Below the pieces are notes generated by a model that had not been told where the DNA came from, searched no databases, and saw nothing but the letters and a program-made list of their open reading frames with translations. A DNA stretch of 64,000 bases from Streptomyces zhaozhouensis. GTDB lineage: Bacteria > Actinomycetota > Actinomycetes > Streptomycetales > Streptomycetaceae. Of the stretch, positions 1 through 12,440 are shown one piece after another; the first letter of the stretch is position 1; every line of letters begins with the position of its first letter. A program made the position numbers and the translations under genes. The stretch spans positions 1-64,000 of the forward strand of contig NZ_OCNE01000020.1 in assembly GCF_900230195.1 (NCBI RefSeq), given 5' to 3'.

Positions 1-94
1 AACGCCCGGTTACATTCCGAACCCGGAAGCTAAGCTCTTCAGCGCCGATGGTACTGCATGGGGGACCGTGTGGGAGAGTAGGACGCCGCCGGAC
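1..94 (+). rRNA. rrf: 5S ribosomal RNA, 3' part (5' end outside window)
   Basis: The first ~94 bases match the actinobacterial 5S rRNA 3' portion: the CGCCCGGTTACATTCCGAAC block, GAAGCTAAG, GCGCCGATGGTACTGC and the terminal GGGAGAGTAGGACGCCGCC. About 25 nt of the 5' end lie upstream of the window. The 3' end is placed at about 93-94 from the stem complement expected at the start of the molecule. It closes an rRNA operon and is followed directly by a strong terminator. Confidence 0.95.
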
Positions 95-106
95 AATTAT
101 TTGAAT

Positions 107-158
107 AAGCCGAGGGGCTTCACGGAAATCAATTTCCGTGAAGCCCCTCGGCTTTTTT
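107..158 (+). terminator. Intrinsic terminator of the rRNA operon
   Basis: Arms 107-129 and 132-154 are perfect reverse complements (23 nt), with a two-base centre and a run of six T at 153-158. This is a textbook Rho-independent terminator directly after the 5S gene. It can also block transcription arriving from the minus-strand operon that ends at 190. Confidence 0.95.
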
Positions 159-189
159 GTTCTCTCCCTTTCCCGCCTTCCAGGTCAGC

Positions 190-1499
190 TCACAGCCGGC
201 CGGTCGCCTTCAGCGTCAGATAGGCGTCGGCGAGGGCCGGCGCCAGGTTCGAGGGGGTGGCCTCGACGACGGTGACGCCCAGACCGCGGAGGCGTTGGGC
301 CGTCAGCTGGCGTTCGGCGCGGTGATGGGCCGCAGAGGCGGCCTCGTAGACAGCGCTCACCGTGGAACGGCCCGCCTCCAGCTCGGCGACACGGGGGTCG
401 CCCACCGCCGCGACCAGCACCGTGTGCCGCTCCGTCAGCCGAGGGAGCACCGGCAGCAGACCGGCCTCGACCGGGGCCGCCTCCAGTCCGGTGAAGAGGA
501 CCAGCAGCGACTGCCGGGGCGCCTGTGCGAGGGCCGTCGCCGCCAGGGCCGAGGTGTCGGTCTCGACCAGTCGGGGCTCCAGGGCGGCGAGCGCGGCCAC
601 CGTGGCCGGCAGCACGTCGGAGCCGGTGCGGCCCCGCACCGAGGCGCGGACCTCCCGGTCGAAGGCCAGCAGGTCCACCCGGTCGCCCGCGCGGTGGGCG
701 AGGGCCGTCAGCAGCAGCGCGGCGTCCATCGCCGCGTCCAGACGGGGCACGTCGCCGACGCGGCCGGCCGAGGTCCGGCCGGTGTCCAGGACCAGCAGCA
801 GATGCCGGTCGCGTTCCGGACGCCAGGTGCGGACGGCGACGGCAGAGCGGCGGGCGGTCGCGCGCCAGTCGATGGAGCGGACGTCGTCGCCCGGGACATA
901 GTCGCGCAGACTGTCGAACTCGGTGCCCTCACCCCGGGTCAACACCGAGGTGCGGCCGTCGAGTTCGCGCAGCCGGGCCAGTTTCGCCGGCAGATGGCGG
1001 CGGCTGGTGAACGGCGGCAGCACCCGTACGGTCCACGGCACCTCGTGGCCGCCCTGGCGCGCCGCCAGGCCCAGCGGCCCGTGCGAGCGGACCGTGACCC
1101 GGACCGCCCGGTGGTCGCCCCTGCGGGTCGGGCGCAGCGTGGTGACGAGCCGGCGGCGTTCGCGCGGCGGCACGGTGAGGCGGTGCCGGGCGGCGGCGAA
1201 CGCGGTGCCGGGTTGCCAGGAGCTGGGCGGCCAGGCGTCGCGCAGCTCGGCGCGCAGCGGGCGTCGGCCGTCGGGGTTGGTGACGGTCAGCCGCACCTCC
1301 GCCGTCTCGCCGAGGCGGGCCGAGGTGTCGCCGTCGCGGGCGAACCGCAGCGTGCGCACCGGGGCGGCCCTGGCCAGGTCGTAGAGGACGGCGGCCAGCA
1401 GCGGGAGCCCCACGGCGAGGACGCCGTGCCAGCCGGGCAGCAGCCCGACGACCAGCGCCCCCAGCGCGGCGATCAGCGCGGTGCGGCCGGTGAGGGCCA

Positions 1500-1500
<1 letters not shown>
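190..1500 (-). CDS. DUF58 domain-containing membrane protein
   Basis: 436 aa. Two hydrophobic segments lie at the N-terminus (about residues 5-40). An immunoglobulin-like stretch follows, then the DUF58 signature EFDSLRDYVPGDDVRSIDWR, which resembles part of a vWA fold. DUF58 proteins usually sit next to a MoxR AAA+ ATPase, as here, and are thought to act with it in assembly or maturation of other proteins. No substrate is known. Its ATG overlaps the MoxR stop by one base (TGATG at 1502-1498), so translation is probably coupled. It is the last gene of a five-gene minus-strand operon. Confidence 0.9.
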
Positions 1501-2464
<964 letters not shown>

Positions 2465-2468
<4 letters not shown>

Positions 2469-3694
2469 GGGCGTGGCTCCTCGCCTGTCGTGGGATCGGT
2501 GCGGGGTTCGGGGGCGGGCGGTTGCTCGGTGACGCGGCGTTCGAGCGCGTCGAGTGCGTCGGCGAGCCGGACCAGGGCGCGGTCGTCCTCGGGGGCGGGG
2601 CCGAAGAGCAGGGCGTGCGTCTCGGCGGCGGTGGCGCGGGTGTGGGCGGCGACGGCGGGCGGCAGCGCCTCGGGGTGGTGGGTGTCGGCTCGGGTGACGC
2701 CGACGACGGGGGCGAGGCGGGCGCGGGTCGCGGCGCGCAGGGCGTCGGCGGCCTGGGTCCTGGCGTGGGCGCGGTGGTACAGGCGGGCGCGGCCCTCGAC
2801 GGTCTCGGCGGCGGGAACGGTGACGGGCAGCGGCTCGGTCACCACGGGGCCGAGGCGGCGGGCGCGCCAGAAGGCGGCGAGGGCGGCGGCGATGCCGAGT
2901 TGCAGGGCGGCCCAGCGCCAGCCGGGCGGCAGCAGGTCGGTGACGGAGCGCTGCTCGTCGGCGGCCGGTGCCTCCTCGCCGCTGGGCAGGTACCAGACGA
3001 GTCGCGGGTGGGCGCCGAGGAGTTGGAGGGCGAGAGAGGCGTTGCCCGCCTCGTCGAGGCGGTCGTTGGTGAGGATGTCGGGGGAGCCGAGGAGCACGGT
3101 CTCGCCGGTCGGGGTGGGGACGGTGGCGAGGGTGGCGGTGCCGCCGGCGGGGTAGCAGTCGGCGGCGTCGGTGGTGCCCTCGGGGAGGGCGTAGCGGTAG
3201 CCGCCGACGCGGGCCTCGCCGGCGCGTTCCGCGGTGGGCCAGGCGCAGCGCGGCGGGCGTTCCTCGGCCTCGACCGGTGGGGCGACGGTGACCCGCGGGG
3301 CGAACGCGGCGGTGGCCTCGGGGCCCGGGGCGACGAGCACGGTGCGGGTGGCGGCTTCGGCGGCGGCGCGGCGCAGGGTGTCGCGGGCGGTGGGGGTGAG
3401 GGCCTCGGGCCGGGCGACCAGCAGGGTGCTGTCGGGGCCGAGGGCGTCGGCGGCCTCGGCCGCGGTGGTGGCGAGGGTGGTGGTGACGCCGCGTTCCTCG
3501 AGGAGTTCGGCGACGGCGCGGCTGCCCTGGGGGACGCTGGCGCGGGGGTGGAGGGCGCCGCTCTCGCCGGAGTTGAGTACGGCGAGCAGCAGTCCCGCGA
3601 GCACCAGGGCGACGGCGCCGATGGCGAACGGGCGGGCGCGGCGCAGCAGTTGGCGTGCGTCGGGGGAGACCGCGGTGTCGGCGGGCGCGGTCAC
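2465..3694 (-). CDS. DUF4350 domain-containing membrane protein
   Basis: 409 aa. Two transmembrane segments are seen, one near residues 25-45 (FAIGAVALVLAGLLLAVL) and one near residue 285 (WRWAALQLGIAAALAAFW), bracketing an extracytoplasmic DUF4350-like region with LLEERGVTTTLATTAAEAADAL and GSPDILTNDRLDEAGNAS. This is the glutamine-amidotransferase-like sensor or adaptor fold typical of MoxR-DUF58 operons. The GTG start at 3694 overlaps the stop of the DUF4129 gene (GTGA) and its own stop overlaps MoxR. The function is unknown beyond the operon association. Confidence 0.85.
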
Positions 3695-4350
3695 GGGGTG
3701 GTCCAGCCGGCGGCGGCGAGGTCGGGGGTGGCGCGGCGCGCGTCGTCGTCGAGGGCGGCGAGGCGGGCGTGGTCGTCCGCGGTGGCGGGGCGTTCGCCGT
3801 AGGCGACGGCGTCGAAGAGGGCGGCGGCGTCGTTCAGGCGGGGCGCGAGTGTGGGGAGGGCGCGGGCGGCCTCGGCGGCGGCCTCGGTGGCGGTGCGGCC
3901 GGGGCGCGGGTCGAGGAGGGCGCGTTCCTCCAGGGCGCGGACGAGGGCGCGCATCCGTTCGCGGACGGCGTCGGACCAGCGGCCGGCGGCGGCGTGTGCC
4001 TCGGCGGCGGCGCGGTGTTCGGCGGCGGTGAGGGGCTCGTCGGTGAACAGGGCCCGGCCGGCGCGGGGGCCCGTGGCGCCGCGCAGGGCGCCGAGGCGCA
4101 GGCGCACGGCGACGAGGACGGCGACCAGGATCAGCACGATCACCAGGAGCCCGAGCCAGCCGCCGGGGGTGTGGAAGGCGGCTGACTCCAGGGCTCCGAA
4201 GAGGCGTTCCCAGACCCAGTTCCAGACGCGGCGGAAGAGGCCGGGCTCGTGTCGGGTGTAGACGTCCTGGGAGAGTTCGCGTTCGGCGGCCTCCCTGGCC
4301 GGGGCGCTGGGCACGGTGAGCGGGGGGCCCACCTCGTCCGCCGAACGCAC
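3691..4350 (-). CDS. DUF4129 domain-containing membrane protein
   Basis: 219 aa, GTG start with a GGAG about 12 nt upstream. One transmembrane helix near residues 65-85 (GLLVIVLILVAVLVAVRL) is followed by the DUF4129 region, with the conserved WSDAVRERMRALVRALEERALLDPRPGRTATE segment shared with transglutaminase-linked members. It has a small extracytoplasmic N-terminus and a cytoplasmic C-terminal helical domain. It sits in an operon with DUF4350, MoxR and DUF58 and probably belongs to one membrane complex with them. The biochemical role is not known. Confidence 0.85.
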   Translation of the reverse strand: MRSADEVGPPLTVPSAPAREAAERELSQDVYTRHEPGLFRRVWNWVWERLFGALESAAFHTPGGWLGLLVIVLILVAVLVAVRLRLGALRGATGPRAGRALFTDEPLTAAEHRAAAEAHAAAGRWSDAVRERMRALVRALEERALLDPRPGRTATEAAAEAARALPTLAPRLNDAAALFDAVAYGERPATADDHARLAALDDDARRATPDLAAAGWTTP

Positions 4351-4354
4351 GGGG

Positions 4355-5548
4355 TCAGCGCTCCGGGCCGTCGTGGTCGGGGCCGCCGGCCTCCGGTCCC
4401 TTGTCTCCCGCGGGGTCCGTCTCGCCGGTGAGGCCGGCGGCGCGGGCGAGTTCGAGGTCGAGGGCCTCGCGGCGGATCCGCTGGTCGATGTAGAGCAGCG
4501 CGGTGACGCCGGCGCTGATGGGGAGGGTGAGGGTGGCGGCGATGACCGCGCCGATCCCGGAGAGGATCAGATAGGTCCACGTCATGTCGCCGATGTCGCC
4601 GGTGAGGGAGCTGGTGCCCTCGCCGTCGATGAAGCCGGCGATGGCGGTCGCGGGGAACTCGATGACGCCGCTGACGACGACGACCAGCAGCAGCATCAGC
4701 AGCTGGATGCCGAAGATCCGCCACCAGGTGCCCTCGACGAGCTTGGCCGAGCGGCGCAGGGAGGCGATGACGCCCTGGCGTTCCAGCATCAGCGCGGGCG
4801 CGGCGAGGGAGAGCCTGACGTAGAGCCAGACGGCGAGGACGGCGCCGCCGACGACGCCGAGCGCCGCGAGGCCGGCGCTGCCGGTGAGGGCGAGGGCGAA
4901 CGCGGGGACGGCGACGGCGAGTACGGCCAGGAGCGGGACGAGCAGCACGACGCCGAGCAGGGGGAGGAGGCGGCTGCGGGAGTCACCCCACGCCTCTTCG
5001 AGGGTGACGCCGCGGCCGAGGACGGCGCGGCTGACGACCATGGTCAGCATCGCGGTGGCCAGGACGCTGCCGAGGAGGGTGACGATGCCGGTGACCGAGG
5101 TGAACGCGGCGAGGTCGCCGAGGGCCTGGCGCAGCTCCTCGTCGGTGGGGTCGGGGTTGTTCTCCAGGGCGTCCAGTCCCTCGCTGTCGCTGAGGAAGAG
5201 GCGCATGGCGATGGTGGCGGCGACCTGGGTGACGATGGCGATGCCGAGGCTGATGAGCAGCACGGTGCGCCAGTGGGCGCGGGCGGTGGAGACGGCGCCG
5301 TCGAAGAGTTCGCCGAGGGTCAGCGGGCGCAGCGGGACGACGCCCGGCTTGGGGGCCAGGGGCGTCGGGCCCCGGCCGCCCCAGCCGGGGGGCGGGGTCT
5401 GGCCCCAGCCGCCGGGGGCCTGTCCCCAGCCCTGGGGCGGGCCGCCGGCCGGCGGTGGGGGCCCCTGGGGCGGGGGACTCTGCTGCGGGCCGTTGTCCGG
5501 GTCCGGGGACGGGGACCCGGGCGAGGTCCAGCCCGGCTTGTCGCTCAC
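4355..5548 (-). CDS. Multi-pass membrane protein with Pro/Gly-rich N-terminus
   Basis: 397 aa from GTG 5548, which has GGGAGCAACC just upstream; the open frame continues to 5725 but that part is not gene-like. The first ~85 residues are Pro/Gly/Gln-rich with PPxGWG repeats. Then come a short motif LRPLTLGELFDGAVSTARAH and about six hydrophobic segments. This resembles the glycerophosphodiester-phosphodiesterase membrane-domain family found upstream of MoxR-DUF58 clusters in streptomycetes. It is probably the first gene of the operon, with a 4-nt gap to DUF4129. No catalytic residues are recognisable; a scaffold or transport role is a guess. Confidence 0.8.
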   Translation of the reverse strand: MSDKPGWTSPGSPSPDPDNGPQQSPPPQGPPPPAGGPPQGWGQAPGGWGQTPPPGWGGRGPTPLAPKPGVVPLRPLTLGELFDGAVSTARAHWRTVLLISLGIAIVTQVAATIAMRLFLSDSEGLDALENNPDPTDEELRQALGDLAAFTSVTGIVTLLGSVLATAMLTMVVSRAVLGRGVTLEEAWGDSRSRLLPLLGVVLLVPLLAVLAVAVPAFALALTGSAGLAALGVVGGAVLAVWLYVRLSLAAPALMLERQGVIASLRRSAKLVEGTWWRIFGIQLLMLLLVVVVSGVIEFPATAIAGFIDGEGTSSLTGDIGDMTWTYLILSGIGAVIAATLTLPISAGVTALLYIDQRIRREALDLELARAAGLTGETDPAGDKGPEAGGPDHDGPER

Positions 5549-5724
5549 GGTTGCTCCCTTGTGGTGTGGTTTCCGGGGGGTTGCCCCTTGCGGCCGTGTG
5601 CCGGTCCCGCCGTGTGCCGTTTTCCTGGCGCCCATCGTGCCATGGAGGTGGTGGCGGGGGGCCGGCCGTGTGCGTCGGGTGGTCGCGCCTTCTCCCGGCG
5701 GGGGGTGGGCGGCAGACTGGGGCA

Positions 5725-6819
5725 ATGGCTGATCTGAGAGTCCCGACCCTGCGCTGGGCGGAGCCGCCCGAGGGTCCCGTGCTGTTGTTGCTCGACCAGA
5801 CGCGACTCCCTTCCGAGGAGGTGGAGTTGACGGTCACTGACGTTCCCGGGCTGGTGGCGGCCATTCAGTCGCTGGCGGTGCGGGGGGCGCCGGTGCTGGG
5901 CGTCGCCGGCGCGTACGGGGTGGCGTTGGCCGCGGCGCGCGGCTTCGACGTGCGGGAGGCCGCGCGGTCGTTGGCCGAGGCGCGGCCGACCGCGGTGAAC
6001 CTCGGGTACGGGGTGGCGCGCGCGGTCGCCGCGTACGAGGCGGCCGGCGGCGCGGGGGAGGCGGCGGCCGCGGCGGCGTTGGCCGAGGCGCGGGCGCTGC
6101 ACCGGGAGGAGGTCGAGGACAGCGAGCGGATGGCGGCGCTGGGGCGCGGGTTGCTGGGCGAGTTGCTGCCGGGCGGCAGGTACCGGTTGCTGACGCACTG
6201 CAACACGGGCGCGTTGGTCTCCGTCGGCGGCGGGACGGCGTTCGCGGTGGCGCGCGCGGCGCACCGGGCGGGGGAGCTGCGGCGGCTGTGGGTCGACGAG
6301 ACGCGGCCGTTGTTGCAGGGGGCGCGGCTGACCGCGTGGGAGGCGGCGCGGGAGGGGATGCCGTACACGGTGCAGGTGGACGGCGCGGCGGGGTCGCTCT
6401 TCGCGGCGGGTGAGGTGGACGCGGTGGTCGTGGGGGCCGACCGGATCGCGGCCGACGGCGCGGTGGCGAACAAGATCGGCACCTATGGCCTGGCGGTGCT
6501 GGCCCGGCATCACGGGGTGCCGTTCGTGGTGGTGGCGCCGGTGAGCACGGTGGATCTGGGGACGCCGGAGGGCGCGGCGATCCGAATCGAGCAGCGGCCG
6601 GGGCACGAGGTGACGGAGCTGGCTCCGGGGGTGCCGGTGGCGCCGGTGGGGGCGCAGGCGTACAACCCGGCGTTCGACGTGACGCCGCCGGAGCTGGTGA
6701 CGGCGCTGGTGACGGAGCGTGGTGTGGTGGCGCCGGTGGATCACGGCGGGCTGGCCGAGGTGTGTTCCAGATCACGTTCATATGAGGCGCCATCGGGCAA
6801 TGGGATGATGGGCCCATGA
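5725..6819 (+). CDS. mtnA: S-methyl-5-thioribose-1-phosphate isomerase
   Basis: 364 aa. It converts methylthioribose-1-phosphate to methylthioribulose-1-phosphate in the methionine salvage pathway. Conserved segments are SLAVRGAPVLGVAGAYG, LLTHCNTGAL with the catalytic Cys159, WVDETRPLLQGARLTAWE, and GADRIAADG with Asp239, matching the Cys/Asp pair of the family. ATG 5725 is chosen over the longer frame because homology starts here. A CAGACT at 5713-5718, 6 nt before the ATG, suggests a near-leaderless mRNA. The stop overlaps the mtrA start (ATGA), so mtnA could be co-transcribed with mtrA although the functions are unrelated. Confidence 0.95.
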   Translation: MADLRVPTLRWAEPPEGPVLLLLDQTRLPSEEVELTVTDVPGLVAAIQSLAVRGAPVLGVAGAYGVALAAARGFDVREAARSLAEARPTAVNLGYGVARAVAAYEAAGGAGEAAAAAALAEARALHREEVEDSERMAALGRGLLGELLPGGRYRLLTHCNTGALVSVGGGTAFAVARAAHRAGELRRLWVDETRPLLQGARLTAWEAAREGMPYTVQVDGAAGSLFAAGEVDAVVVGADRIAADGAVANKIGTYGLAVLARHHGVPFVVVAPVSTVDLGTPEGAAIRIEQRPGHEVTELAPGVPVAPVGAQAYNPAFDVTPPELVTALVTERGVVAPVDHGGLAEVCSRSRSYEAPSGNGMMGP

Positions 6820-7493
6820 AGGGACGCGTACTCGTCGTCGATGACGACACCGCGCTGGCGGAGATGCTGGGCATCGTGCTGCGTGGGGAGGGGTTCGAGC
6901 CGTCGTTCGTGGCGGATGGCGACAAGGCGTTGGCCGCCTTCCGGGAGATCAAGCCGGATCTGGTGCTGCTGGACCTGATGCTTCCCGGACGGGACGGCAT
7001 CGAGGTCTGCCGGCTGATCCGGGGTGAGTCCGGGGTGCCGATCGTCATGCTGACGGCCAAGAGCGACACGGTGGACGTGGTGGTGGGGCTGGAGTCCGGC
7101 GCCGACGACTACATCGTCAAGCCGTTCAAGCCGAAGGAGCTGATCGCCCGCATCCGGGCCCGGCTGCGGCGTTCCGAGGAGCCGGCGCCTGAGCAGTTGG
7201 CCATCGGCGACCTGGTGATCGACGTCGCGGGGCACTCGGTGAAGCGCGGCAGTCAGACGATCTCGCTGACGCCGCTGGAGTTCGACCTGCTGGTGGCGCT
7301 CGCGCGCAAGCCGTGGCAGGTGTTCACCCGCGAGGTGCTGCTCGAACAGGTCTGGGGTTACCGGCACGCGGCGGACACCCGGCTGGTGAACGTGCATGTA
7401 CAGCGGCTGCGCTCGAAGGTGGAGCGGGACCCGGAGCGCCCCGAGATCGTGGTGACGGTGCGCGGCGTGGGCTACAAGGCCGGAACGAGCTGA
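6816..7493 (+). CDS. mtrA: DNA-binding response regulator MtrA
   Basis: 225 aa OmpR/PhoB-family regulator. The receiver domain (about 1-118) has acidic residues D9-D11, phosphoacceptor D53 (LVLLDLML), T81 region MLTAKS and K103 region VKPFKP. The winged helix spans about 130-225, with SLTPLEFDLLVALARKPWQVFTRE and the recognition region DTRLVNVHVQRLRSKVE. MtrA is the conserved actinobacterial regulator of cell wall, osmotic response, development and antibiotic genes. The order mtrA-mtrB-lpqB is the diagnostic genus-wide arrangement. It starts inside the mtnA stop. Confidence 0.97.
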   Translation: MKGRVLVVDDDTALAEMLGIVLRGEGFEPSFVADGDKALAAFREIKPDLVLLDLMLPGRDGIEVCRLIRGESGVPIVMLTAKSDTVDVVVGLESGADDYIVKPFKPKELIARIRARLRRSEEPAPEQLAIGDLVIDVAGHSVKRGSQTISLTPLEFDLLVALARKPWQVFTREVLLEQVWGYRHAADTRLVNVHVQRLRSKVERDPERPEIVVTVRGVGYKAGTS

Positions 7494-7494
7494 G

Positions 7495-9331
<1,837 letters not shown>

Positions 9332-9345
<14 letters not shown>

Positions 9346-11164
9346 GACGCGCCGGTGTTGGCCGGCCGCTGCGGTGGTGTCGGTGCTGCTCCTCGCGGGC
9401 TGCGCCTCGATGCCGAGCGGAGGCTCGGTGCAGGGAGTCGACTCCTCGCAGCGCGCGGAGAGCGAGTCGCAGGTGCGGGTCGACGGGGTGAGCCCGGCGG
9501 AGGACGCCACCCCGCAGGAGATCGTGCAGGGCTTCCTTGAGGCGACGACCAGCGACGACGCCGAGTACGAGACGGCCAGGGAGTATCTGACGCCGGAGCG
9601 GCGCGAGCTGTGGGACCCGTTCGACAGCACGACGGTGCTGACGACGGCGGTCGACACGGGCGTGCCGGAGGTGGACGTCGACGAGGACAGTCGGGGTGAG
9701 CTGCGCCGGATCGAGATCTCGGGGACGCGGCTGGCCGAGGTCGACGACGGGCACGTCTACCGGCCCCGGGAGGGCGAGTTCCGCACCCTGCTCACGCTGC
9801 GGCGCGACGAGGGGCAGTGGCGGATCGACACGCTGCCCGACGGGCTGGTCATGGGCGAGCCGGACTTCCGGCGGATCTACCACGCGGTCAACACGTACTA
9901 CTACGCCGACCTCAGCTCCGAGCCCGAGCGCGCGGAGCGCGGCGACGGCGTGCTGGTGCCGGACCCGATCTATGTGCGGCGGCGGGTGGAGCCCGTCTCG
10001 GAGAGCGTGCGCACCCTGCTGGCCGGGCCGAGCGACTGGCTGAGCCCGGTGGTCTCCTCGGAGTTCCCGCCGGACGTCGAGCTGACCGGCAGCGGCGTCA
10101 CCATCGACGGCGAGGGCGAGTTGGGCGTGCGGCTGGCCGGGGTGCCGGAGGACTGGCCGAGGTCGCGGTGCCAGCGGATGGCGGCGCAACTGCTGCACAC
10201 GGCGCAGGACGTGGCCTCCGTCGAGATCAAGGAGGCCAGGCTCAGGACCTCGTCGGGCGACGAGCTGTGCGAGCGGAAGGCGCAGGAGGCGCCCGAGGCG
10301 CCCCGTTACGAGCCGGGGCTGCTCGACGGCACCATGGGCCAGGGGTACTACGTGGACGGCGACGAGCGGCTGGTGTCGCTCTCCGAGGACTACGAGGAGA
10401 AGCCGTTCCCGGTCGACGGGCCGCTGGGCGAGCAGGGCGTCGGGCTGCGCAGCGCCGCCGTCAGCCGCGACGGGGAACACGCGGCGGGGGTGAGCGCCGA
10501 CGGCTCGACGCTGTTGGTGGGCCCGTTGGACGACGAGGAGACCGTGGCGACGGAGCTGGTCCTGAGCACGGCGGCGGACGGCGGGCTGACCGCGCCGAGC
10601 TGGGACGGGCTCGGCGACCTGTGGCTCGCCGACCGGGACGCGGCCGAGCCCGAGCTGCTGCGGCTGAGCGACGGCGAGGACGCGCCCCGGGGCGTGCCGG
10701 TGGAGGGGCTGCGCGAGGGGGAACGGATCGAGGCGCTGCGGCTGGCGCCCGACGGGGTGCGGATCGCGATGCTGGTCGGCGACGGTGAGCGCAGCAGCCT
10801 TCAGATCGGGCGCGTCGAACGGACCAGGACCGACGAGGGGGTCGCCGTCGAGGTCACCGAACTGCGGCCGGTGGCACCGCAGTTGGCGGACACCGTCGCG
10901 GTCTCCTGGGCCGGGGACAGCGGGCTGGTGGTGGTCGGCCGCCCCGCGGACGGGGTCGAGCAGATCAGCCATGTGGAGACGGACGGATCCACGGGCGGCG
11001 GGCCCAGCGTGCCGGGCCTCAACGACGTGCGGGCCGTCGCCGCCACCGAGGAGGACGCGCTGCCGATGCTCGCCGAGACCGGCAACCGCATCGCGCGGCT
11101 GAGCGAGGACGGTCAGTGGAAGCTGGTCGCCGAGGTGGGGCAGGGGCCGTTCTACCCGGGGTGA
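9332..11164 (+). CDS. lpqB: Lipoprotein LpqB, MtrAB accessory protein
   Basis: 610 aa. The N-terminal signal peptide has lipobox LAGC (Cys24), so the protein should be a lipoprotein on the outer face of the membrane. The start ATG 9332 has GGGGAGGG just upstream; an in-frame upstream start (9317) lacks this. An N-terminal LpqB domain is followed by a GerMN domain (RVEPVSESVRTLLAGPSDWLSP region) and a C-terminal beta-propeller-like region. LpqB binds the MtrB extracellular domain and modulates its activity in mycobacteria. The 14-nt overlap with mtrB indicates coupling. Confidence 0.95.
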
Positions 11165-11393
11165 GCGGCGCTCCCGGTCCTCCGCCCGGGTCTCCCCGGC
11201 CTTCCGGCTCCCGGCTCGTCCGGTCTCCCCGGCTCTGCCGGCGCGCTCGGCTCTCCGATTCTCTCGGCCTTCTCGGCTCCCCGGTCTCGGCTCCCCGGTC
11301 TTCTCGGCGTGGGCCCGCTTCGCGTCGTTCGTCGCGGGCCCGCTTCGCGTCGTTCGGCGTTGACGCGGGCTCCCCGTTTCGGGGGAACGGGGG
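11165..11393. other. Repetitive pyrimidine-rich spacer lpqB-comF
   Basis: No gene is visible. The first ~140 nt are a C/T-rich degenerate series of CTCGGCT/CCCCGGTCT units. A 21-bp direct repeat follows at 11311-11331 and 11336-11356 (identical, 25-bp period). The stretch contains no obvious promoter. Confidence 0.6.
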
Positions 11394-12143
11394 GTGAACG
11401 TCGCCGCGCCGCGCGGGCGATGGGCCACGGTGGTGCCCATGCGCGGATGGTGGAGGGAGATCGCGGCCCTGGTGCTGCCCACGGAGTGCGCCGGTTGCGG
11501 TCGGGGGCGCGACGGTGTCTGCGGGGCGTGCGTCGCGGAGCTGCGCGCCGGTCGGGCGCGGCGGGTGCTCCCGGTGCCGGCTCCGGCGGGGCTGCCGCCG
11601 GTGTGGGCGGCGGCGCCGTACGCGGACGCGGTGCGGGGGATGCTGCTGGCCCACAAGGAGCGCGGGATGCTGCCGCTGGCCCGCCCGTTGGGGGCGGCGC
11701 TGGGGCACGCGGTGCTGGCCTCGGGTGCGGTGCGGCCGGGCGGGGGCGCGGGGTGGGCGCTGGTTCCGGTTCCGTCCTCGCGGGGCGCGGTGGTCCGGCG
11801 CGGGCACGACCCGACGCGCCGGATCGCGTCGCGCGCCGCGGGTGCGTTGCGCGCGGGCGGGGTGCCGGCGCGGGTGGTCCCGGCGTTGCGGCTGGTGCGG
11901 CCGGTGGCCGACCAGGCGGGGCTGCCGGGGTGGGCCCGCGCGGAGAACCTCGCGGGGGCGCTCGCCGTGCGGCCGGGCGCGCTGGCCGCGGGGGCGCCCG
12001 TGGTGCTGGTCGACGACGTGGTGACGACCGGCGCCTCGCTCGCGGAGGCCGCCCGCGCGGTGCGCGCCGGCGGTGCGCGTCCGGTGGCGGCCGCGGTGGT
12101 CGCGGGGCCGCTTTCGGCATGGGTCGGGCGTACGCGTGGGTAG
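11394..12143 (+). CDS. ComF-family phosphoribosyltransferase-like protein
   Basis: 249 aa from GTG 11394 (preceded by a G-rich GGGGGAACGGGG); ATG 11439 (MRGWWREIAALVLP) is an equally plausible start. It has a double CxxC zinc-binding motif CAGCGRGRDGVCGAC, then a type I PRTase fold ending in the PRPP-binding loop VVLVDDVVTTGASLAEA. ComF proteins are amidophosphoribosyltransferase-like factors linked to DNA uptake in naturally competent bacteria. In streptomycetes competence is not established and the substrate is unknown. It is conserved next to lpqB. Confidence 0.88.
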   Translation: MNVAAPRGRWATVVPMRGWWREIAALVLPTECAGCGRGRDGVCGACVAELRAGRARRVLPVPAPAGLPPVWAAAPYADAVRGMLLAHKERGMLPLARPLGAALGHAVLASGAVRPGGGAGWALVPVPSSRGAVVRRGHDPTRRIASRAAGALRAGGVPARVVPALRLVRPVADQAGLPGWARAENLAGALAVRPGALAAGAPVVLVDDVVTTGASLAEAARAVRAGGARPVAAAVVAGPLSAWVGRTRG

Positions 12144-12190
12144 GGGTGCCGGACCGGGGTGGTCAGCGGTACGTTCGAAGGAGAGCGGAT

Positions 12191-12217
12191 ATGCGCATTC
12201 CGTTTCGGAACGGATGA
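12191..12217 (+). other. Candidate 8-codon leader ORF upstream of hpf
   Basis: ATG CGC ATT CCG TTT CGG AAC GGA TGA encodes MRIPFRNG. It is preceded by AAGGAGAG at ideal spacing (about 5 nt), one of the best Shine-Dalgarno sequences in the window. It lies in the AT-richer leader about 220 nt before hpf. The segment CCGTTTCGGAACGG inside it is a small inverted repeat (12200-12213). It may be translated as a leader peptide or be chance. Confidence 0.35.
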
Positions 12218-12440
12218 TCAGCCCGCCATAACTACAGATGCCCGTATGTTCGCGAAGGATCGACTTCCGACCATCACCCCGTTGTCGGAGGGGGTGTTGA
12301 TCTTCCTCCCCGGGGAAGAGGAGGTGAAAGTCGTAACCCCGTCGTAACGCCGGGGAAGGGCCGTGGACACCGGCCCGCCCGGCGAAAGTGCACCAAGGAG
12401 GGTCCCACCCGGCGTGGGGCCGTCCGGGAACGGAGTTCAC

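Noticed and set aside
12159..12347. 62-codon ORF upstream of hpf
   Set aside because: Codon use lacks the GC3 bias of real genes here and the start has no ribosome site. The region is better read as promoter and leader.
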